From positions 1 through 64,000 of the forward strand of contig JAXGGA010002281.1 in NCBI GenBank assembly GCA_038373865.1: 64,000 nucleotides of DNA, read 5' to 3'. Origin of the DNA: Uloborus plumipes (Eukaryota > Arthropoda > Arachnida > Araneae > Uloboridae). The position numbers and the translations under genes are program-made. This document shows, piece by piece, positions 62,117-64,000 of the stretch. Below the pieces are notes generated by a model, which was not told the origin of the DNA, ran no database searches, and saw only the letters and a list, made by a program, of their open reading frames with translations. The first letter of the stretch is position 1. Each line of letters starts with the position of its first letter.

Positions 62117-62965
62117 CCCACGTGTGAAACTAATAAAAGCGTATTAAAACAAAAGGTTTCACGAACACATCCGCCCTTTTATGCAAATGTCCTCTTCATT
62201 AAAAATTACATGAATCAATCCAATCGCTCGAATATCGTTTTCCTCGGTTAAGTCTATACTTTCAAACTTTCCATTTTGGAGTACACTACACAAACTGCAA
62301 AATAGCGCTTGTGTTTCCCCTTAAAACATATTTGTTTCCTCACCTACAATATTTTATAATCGACAACTGTACAAACAGTTGGAATTCATTGCTTCCGAGT
62401 TGAGCGACGGTTTATTTGAACACATGCTCCTTTAAAACCAGCTAATGTTAATTCATAAAAAAAACAATCCTCCCAAGTTGCGATTGCAAATACACTTTAA
62501 TGGCTGTATTCTCATTCCCATGCGAAGAAATACACAGCTTACCCCTCGGACTTCCATGAATTAAGGGGAAAATTGACATTAATGACGCTTTTATTTATTT
62601 GTCACTGTTGGAGGTGTGGAACAGCAGTTTAACGCATATTTTGCGCCATTCTACTATGCAGGAAAGTTGTTATTCTTTCAAGACTCAGACGTGATCATCT
62701 GCAAAGTTTTTTCTTTTTCTCTCTCAGGAAGGAAATGAGTAGTTTTGAAAAATAACTAACTTAATCTTCTTTAAATAGTGATTGATCTGATTAAGCCTCT
62801 CACAGTGCAATATAGTTAACCCGAACCTTAGTAATTTAAACGCTACCAAAGGTTTTTTTACTAACACTAACCCTTGGTGAGATAGTATATTTTACAATTC
62901 AGAAATTAGACTAATGCATTTAAACGTTTTGTTATTAGATGTATGCGTAGTTCAATCTATATGAG

Positions 62966-63320
62966 CACTGCAAAAAATGAACTGTTTTTCAGTATAATAA
63001 TATGTAGCTGAGGTTCTAAGTTAAAACTGTACAATGCACAGTGATTAACTGTAAAACTAGCAATTTCAGTTTCTTACTGTAGCTGGACATTTTATAATTT
63101 ATTGCCGCAAAATTTAGCTGTATTATACTGTAAAAACAACAGTATAATACTGGCAGCAGAAGTTTCAGTTTAAAAGTGTAAAATTAGCAATTTTACAGTT
63201 TACTATTGTAAAAGTAATAATTTTACAGTTTATTACTGTAAAATTGGCAATTTTTACAATTTATTACCATAAAAGTAGCTGTATTATACTGTAAAAACAA
63301 CATTCATTTTTTTTACAGTG
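62966..63320. mobile_element. Small MITE of ACTGTAAAA words (355 bp)
   Basis: The left end CACTGCAAAAAATGAACTG and the right end ATTCATTTTTTTTACAGTG are inverted, followed inward by CAGTATAATA/TATTATACTG. The middle is built of imperfect repeats of CAGTTTATTACTGTAAAA. No target duplication could be assigned. Confidence 0.55.
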
Positions 63321-64000
63321 AGCGGGTGTGACATTGTTTCGCATACATTAGCACTTTAGTCTCGGAATTGTGTCGTCTTTTGACTGTGATATATCCGAAA
63401 GAAAGGAACCGTTTGTATCATAATATGAAGTATCAACTTTTTTCAAAAGAAAAAAAAAACTTGGGAAATAACTAACATTATCACGTGCAATCAACACAGT
63501 TTTAATGTACAAGAAAACATATTAGAAAGCTGATATTTTATAGTATAAATAATTCCTCAAATTCGAATTTACCTCAATTAAAAGCCATAGTCTGAAATTC
63601 GAGACTAGAGTGCAAATGTATGCGAAACAATGTTTCATTGATGCCAATGGTTGAGCGTATCTCACTTACGGTGCAGTTTCAGTTACATTTATGCAAATAA
63701 ACAATACAAAAATCATTGGAAATTTTTCTGCTTTAATTTTCTAACATTTGTGGAGTGTTCAAGAAATATTTTTATGTTGGGGTTACATAATACCCACCTC
63801 ACCACTTACGTAACAAAAAAACCTCACCAGTTAAAGGTTAAGTACATTTAGAAGAAAAATATTTTGATATGATTTCTAAACCAGTTTTGGAAATGTCACT
63901 CATAAAAATTCTTCCACCAGTGTACTCCCAAACTAGACTATCAAAGTTTGTTTATAACCCAACAGAGTTCGAGGTAGAATTTTTTTTTACTGCAGTTGGA
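63321..64000. other. Right edge, nothing recognised
   Basis: AT-rich, non-repetitive by eye. A 66-codon plus frame at 63651-63851 lacks motifs and flanking splice signals. Confidence 0.4.

Noticed and set aside
1..64000. CRISPR arrays, operons, rRNA genes
   Set aside because: No regularly spaced short repeats, no bacterial gene layout and no rRNA-like sequence; the window is eukaryotic.

Overview
The window looks like nuclear DNA of an arthropod, possibly an arachnid. It is strongly AT-rich, genes are split into small exons by long introns with GT-AG borders, and DNA transposons, a tRNA-derived SINE and a Ty3/gypsy LTR retrotransposon are dense. The taxon is an inference from style and transposon content; no marker gene fixes it.

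Layout. (1) 1336-11243, plus strand: the last seven coding exons of an SLC6-type sodium-coupled transporter (TM7 to TM12 and the cytoplasmic tail). The 5' part lies left of the window. (2) 12279-31709, minus strand: eleven coding exons of a membrane-anchored dynamin/EHD-like GTPase, convergent with the transporter. Its start codon was not found; a GC-rich patch with a strong splice donor at 41361 is the best candidate for its 5' end. (3) Introns of both genes, and 31.7-41.3 kb, carry many DNA transposon remnants: hAT-like, Tc1, mariner and TA-flanked pogo/Tigger-like elements, some nested. (4) 43.3-50.8 kb: three nearly identical copies of a 1.8-kb repeat, two of them directly head to tail. 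(5) 52583-59603: a nearly complete Ty3/gypsy element with gag, protease, RT-RNase H-integrase, PBS and PPT. A 521-bp insertion splits its 5' LTR. (6) 59.6-64 kb: no recognised gene apart from a broken zinc-finger remnant, a tandem duplication and a small MITE.

The two cellular genes share no evident pathway; they are simply tail-to-tail neighbours. The most notable observations are the GTPase gene with its in-frame 66-bp duplication of a 5' splice site, a Tc1 element rebuilt as a palindrome with two 663-bp arms, and the two successive -1 frame changes in the gypsy element. All exon models were built by eye from splice borders, phase continuity and family motifs.
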